A stretch of 64,000 nucleotides of DNA. Origin: Membranipora membranacea. Its lineage: Eukaryota > Bryozoa > Gymnolaemata > Cheilostomatida > Membraniporidae. The translations under genes and the position numbers were made by a program. The notes beneath the pieces are model-generated. The model ran no database searches and had not been told where the DNA came from. It saw only the letters and a list, made by a program, of their open reading frames with translations. The stretch covers positions 25,477,681 to 25,541,680 of the forward strand of contig OU612071.1 of the NCBI GenBank assembly GCA_914767715.1. Reading direction: 5' to 3'. Below are positions 61,444 through 64,000 of this stretch, piece after piece. Every line of letters starts with the position of its first letter. The first letter of the stretch is position 1.

Positions 61444-61613
61444 CTGACCGACTATGCCCTCATAACCCCACTAGATAACGTCACAGAGCATATCGATAAA
61501 GTGGCTGTGAACTATGTCAGAGATTGTTCATCGATTTCAGCAGTGCATTCGATACAATATATACCAAGCTAGTCTAATCTGATAAAACAATATTAAACTG
61601 GATATACAACTTC
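61444..61613 (+). mobile_element. Reverse transcriptase relic of a non-LTR retrotransposon (unit B)
   Basis: Counterpart of 23,977-24,149 with the same stop and frame change around FIDFSSAF. The next codon has one difference from unit A. It is inherited through the duplication rather than a second insertion. Confidence 0.75.
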
Positions 61614-62209
61614 TCCATGCTCTCTCAATAAGTCAAAGCTCATGGTGAAACATCGCAAATCCTAAACAATTGATTTTTGTCAACTCCCTCTCCATCAAAG
61701 ACTTGGAAACTAAAGAAGCTGTCTTTAGCAACAAGCTATGTAAACCAGTGCCTCCAACAATCACCTCCCAATTACCACAAACACAAATACCGTGTCACAA
61801 CTATCCATAAATATAGCTAAACTGTCGCAGTTGCCATTATTAGTGAAGCCAAGCAGAGACAATGTATCACCAAGCAGCTAGCCAAGTTGAAGATCAAACC
61901 ATCAATATAATTTATTACTAGCATATAATACAATATATAATATAAGGCAAACTAAAGATAAAATGCCTATGGATGATACGCTGGGTTAACAAAGTTGTAG
62001 TAAAATACCAGGGAAAAGAATTTCCGTGCAGAATTTGTACGTTTTGACAACTATCTCTTTAGCTGCGTTTTAACACACACACACACAACACACAAACCCA
62101 TGTACAAACACACACGTGCTCACATACATCAAACATACATACACACATACATAAATACATGCATAAATCCAGTACCAGAAATTAAGTAGGGATCAAGTAT
62201 CAAACTCAC

Positions 62210-62352
62210 CTGATTATGCTCTGATCGAAGATCCAGTAAACTTCGAAAGTTCACCCTGCATACAGAAGAGAGACTGATAAGGACTTTTCTGACCGAGCTA
62301 AAGCCTCGGCTACACCTGTGCTGTGGACAGACAACTGTCTTCTCCAAGCAGG
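62210..62352 (-). other. Candidate Cys-rich minus-strand exon (unit B)
   Basis: Counterpart of 24,738-24,880 with the same splice sites and open frame. Two residues differ, including one cysteine replaced by Phe. The 33-nt upstream exon seen in unit A has been lost here because about 1.15 kb is missing after 62,430, so this copy is unlikely to be spliced as in unit A. Confidence 0.3.
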
Positions 62353-62436
62353 CTACAAAATAAATGTCAAGTCAATGAAGAATACAGACAGTAAACTGAG
62401 TAGAGATAAGAGCTGGAGATAGTACAAAAATGAATA

Positions 62437-62926
62437 GGGGGAGAGATTCTATTGGATGAACTTAAAGAGAAAGTTCCTGTGCGTTATGGGATGTCACGAG
62501 TGACAGTATGTAAGACGTATGGCTGCTACTTTAAATTAAAATTATTGTCGATCACTTATTGGCAACTGTCCAAATATAAAATAAGAGCTTACTGCTAACG
62601 GTCAAAATGAGCTTTCTATGGGCAGCTATATCTCTGATAGACACAGACAGAGTATGAGGCTGTACTATACAAACATAGCAGTGACCACAGATATTTATCT
62701 ATGCTCTCTGTACTTGGACTGACTGCTCGTAAAGCTACCTGTTACTATTTATGCGTAGTTTTGTACTCGTTTATCACCTTTATGCATGCCGGGTTTATCA
62801 GTTTATGGATCAAAGACAACATTCTAACTGTCGATGCTATAGCCCAACATGGGCAGATTGCTTTTTCATGAAGTTGTTTGATCATTTTAGATTTCATGGT
62901 TTGCAACGCCATCATCACCGCCATCA
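62437..62926 (+). repeat. Repeat D3, partial copy of D at the end of unit B
   Basis: Matches about 26,114-26,596 of D1 closely and stops at 62,926, where a CACCGCCAT word is followed by unrelated sequence. This is the right breakpoint of unit B. Confidence 0.75.
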
Positions 62927-64000
62927 GTGGTACTTTTGTACAGTGAGTAAGTGGAGCTCCGCTCCACCTGGTTATAAACACCCTTCTTGAAGCTCCACTT
63001 CAATTTTTTTTATTCCCTGGATAAGCAGGGCTCTCAGCCTGGGAGGATTCGAAACCAGAGTTTTGATATTAGCAAGTCGCATAGTGGTATTTTAAAGGTG
63101 TAAAACGCCCTGAGCATAAACAGCTGAGGGTACGTCTGAGATGGCACCGAAATATTGTTGGGTGAAACACCTGAGATTTGAAGACTATGTGCAAAGAATA
63201 GCTGTCAAAGCAAGTCAAAGAATGTATGTTGTTAAAAAAATGTTGCATCTAAGTTCAAAGCCATTAGCTTTCATGATGTTCAAAAGTTGTGTAGTTTCCC
63301 TCTTATGTATTTATTGTCTGCCTGTTTTGCACACGAGCATATGTACCATAGACAAGAAATTACTTAAGAAAGTTTTTAATTTAATTGCTAAAGACAACTC
63401 CTTGATCACATCATACACAATTTTCTAGATCGATGCCCTCAAATGCAAGTTCCATACTCTAGTAGCAAGTTCCTTTATTGACAAAGTATATGCATCCTTT
63501 TCTCGCAACATTTCATGTTTGTGATAGCAAGTAAATCAATAAAAACCTTGAGCATTTCTTGTAAACATAAAATCGTAAATAATTTTAGATTTGATCCAGA
63601 TGAACATATGGACTAACCAAGGCCGTCGACACAGGTGAAAATGAATCCCATGATGTTAAAATATGATGTTTGTAATAATATTGATTTAAAGGCGCCAGGG
63701 TAGAAAGGCATAACTAATGTAATGTGATGCTATTGAAATCATTGCCTGAATTCACCTGCAAAATCAAATACCCACAACAAATACCACACATTATTCTCAT
63801 GCAAAAGTTTGATGTTATCTTTATTATTCGGTTGATTAAAAGGTTGATTAAAATCAGATGACATATCACACGCCACATCCCGAAGCATGGGCGGCGAAAT
63901 ACTAGTTGCCTTAGGGGCTAGGCTGCAATATCTGCGCCCATTTGCTCTCAGTTTGCAGGCAGGTCGGAGCACACCTGGGGGTCCAACCAAACCCCAGCAG
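62927..64000 (+). mobile_element. Right flank with non-LTR reverse transcriptase C-terminal fragment
   Basis: An open frame at 63,141-63,428 contains YVQRIAVKASQRMYVVKKM, then KSCVVSLLCIYCLPVLHT, then KVFNLIAKD. This matches the region after the reverse transcriptase core in non-LTR elements (helical thumb with a K-A-S/R-L pattern and a Y-x-x-P-V-W/L-H motif). It ends at TAG 63,426-63,428, and the upstream core is not in frame here. The rest, to the window end, has a minus-strand frame of 83 codons (63,990-63,739) that I do not recognise. Confidence 0.6.

Larger units (their letters stand above)
35535..62926 (+). repeat. Unit B of a large direct segmental duplication
   Basis: This is the second copy of the block at 598-26,596. 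Its left flank is unduplicated sequence carrying CCDC180 exons 1 and 2 (34,852-35,522), so unit B keeps the natural 5' end that unit A lacks. Sequences present in B but not in A include about 45,831-46,203, about 47,692-48,676 (with tRNA-like Pol III boxes), 55,464-56,166 (a foldback element) and about 59,354-59,917. At 62,926 homology stops and a reverse transcriptase fragment follows within a few hundred bases. Confidence 0.9.

Overview
The window is animal nuclear DNA: AT-rich, with split genes using consensus GT/AG introns, Pol III tRNA genes with A and B boxes, and decayed non-LTR retrotransposons and foldback elements. The recognisable genes (a CCDC180-like ciliary coiled-coil protein and a nucleotidyltransferase-TPR protein) and the repeat types suit an invertebrate, possibly a sponge or cnidarian. 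That placement is inference.

The layout is a large direct duplication. Unit A (about 598-26,596) and unit B (about 35,535-62,926) carry the same content in the same order: exons of a plus-strand CCDC180-like gene with a tRNA-Arg inside one intron; a tRNA-Lys-derived pseudogene; a long minus-strand nucleotidyltransferase-TPR gene; a block with almost no differences between the units; a minus-strand non-LTR endonuclease remnant; a foldback element; a plus-strand reverse transcriptase relic; and a candidate Cys-rich minus-strand exon. Between them lies a third, partial CCDC180 copy (C, about 28,690-31,592) flanked by two diverged repeats, D1 (about 25,620-28,150) and D2 (about 31,670-33,790). 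Only unit B has CCDC180 exons 1 and 2.

The two main genes have opposite fates. Every CCDC180 copy is broken, and each by different lesions: A lacks exons 1-2 and has several frameshifts and lost donors, B has four in-frame stops and a frameshift, and C has a stop and only five exons. Both nucleotidyltransferase-TPR copies are open over about 1,100 codons. Their amino-acid differences concentrate in the central TPR region, and copy B also carries an in-frame hexanucleotide repeat tract. This gene pair is the best candidate for an undescribed system. A recognition or immune-type role is a hypothesis, not something the sequence shows.

Comparing the two units dates several events: a 703-bp foldback element with a 7-bp target duplication present only in B, a deletion that truncated another foldback copy in A, a hairpin whose loop is inverted between units, and insertions or deletions of 0.2-1 kb. 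A collapsed or mis-joined assembly of two haplotypes is a possible alternative to a true tandem duplication.
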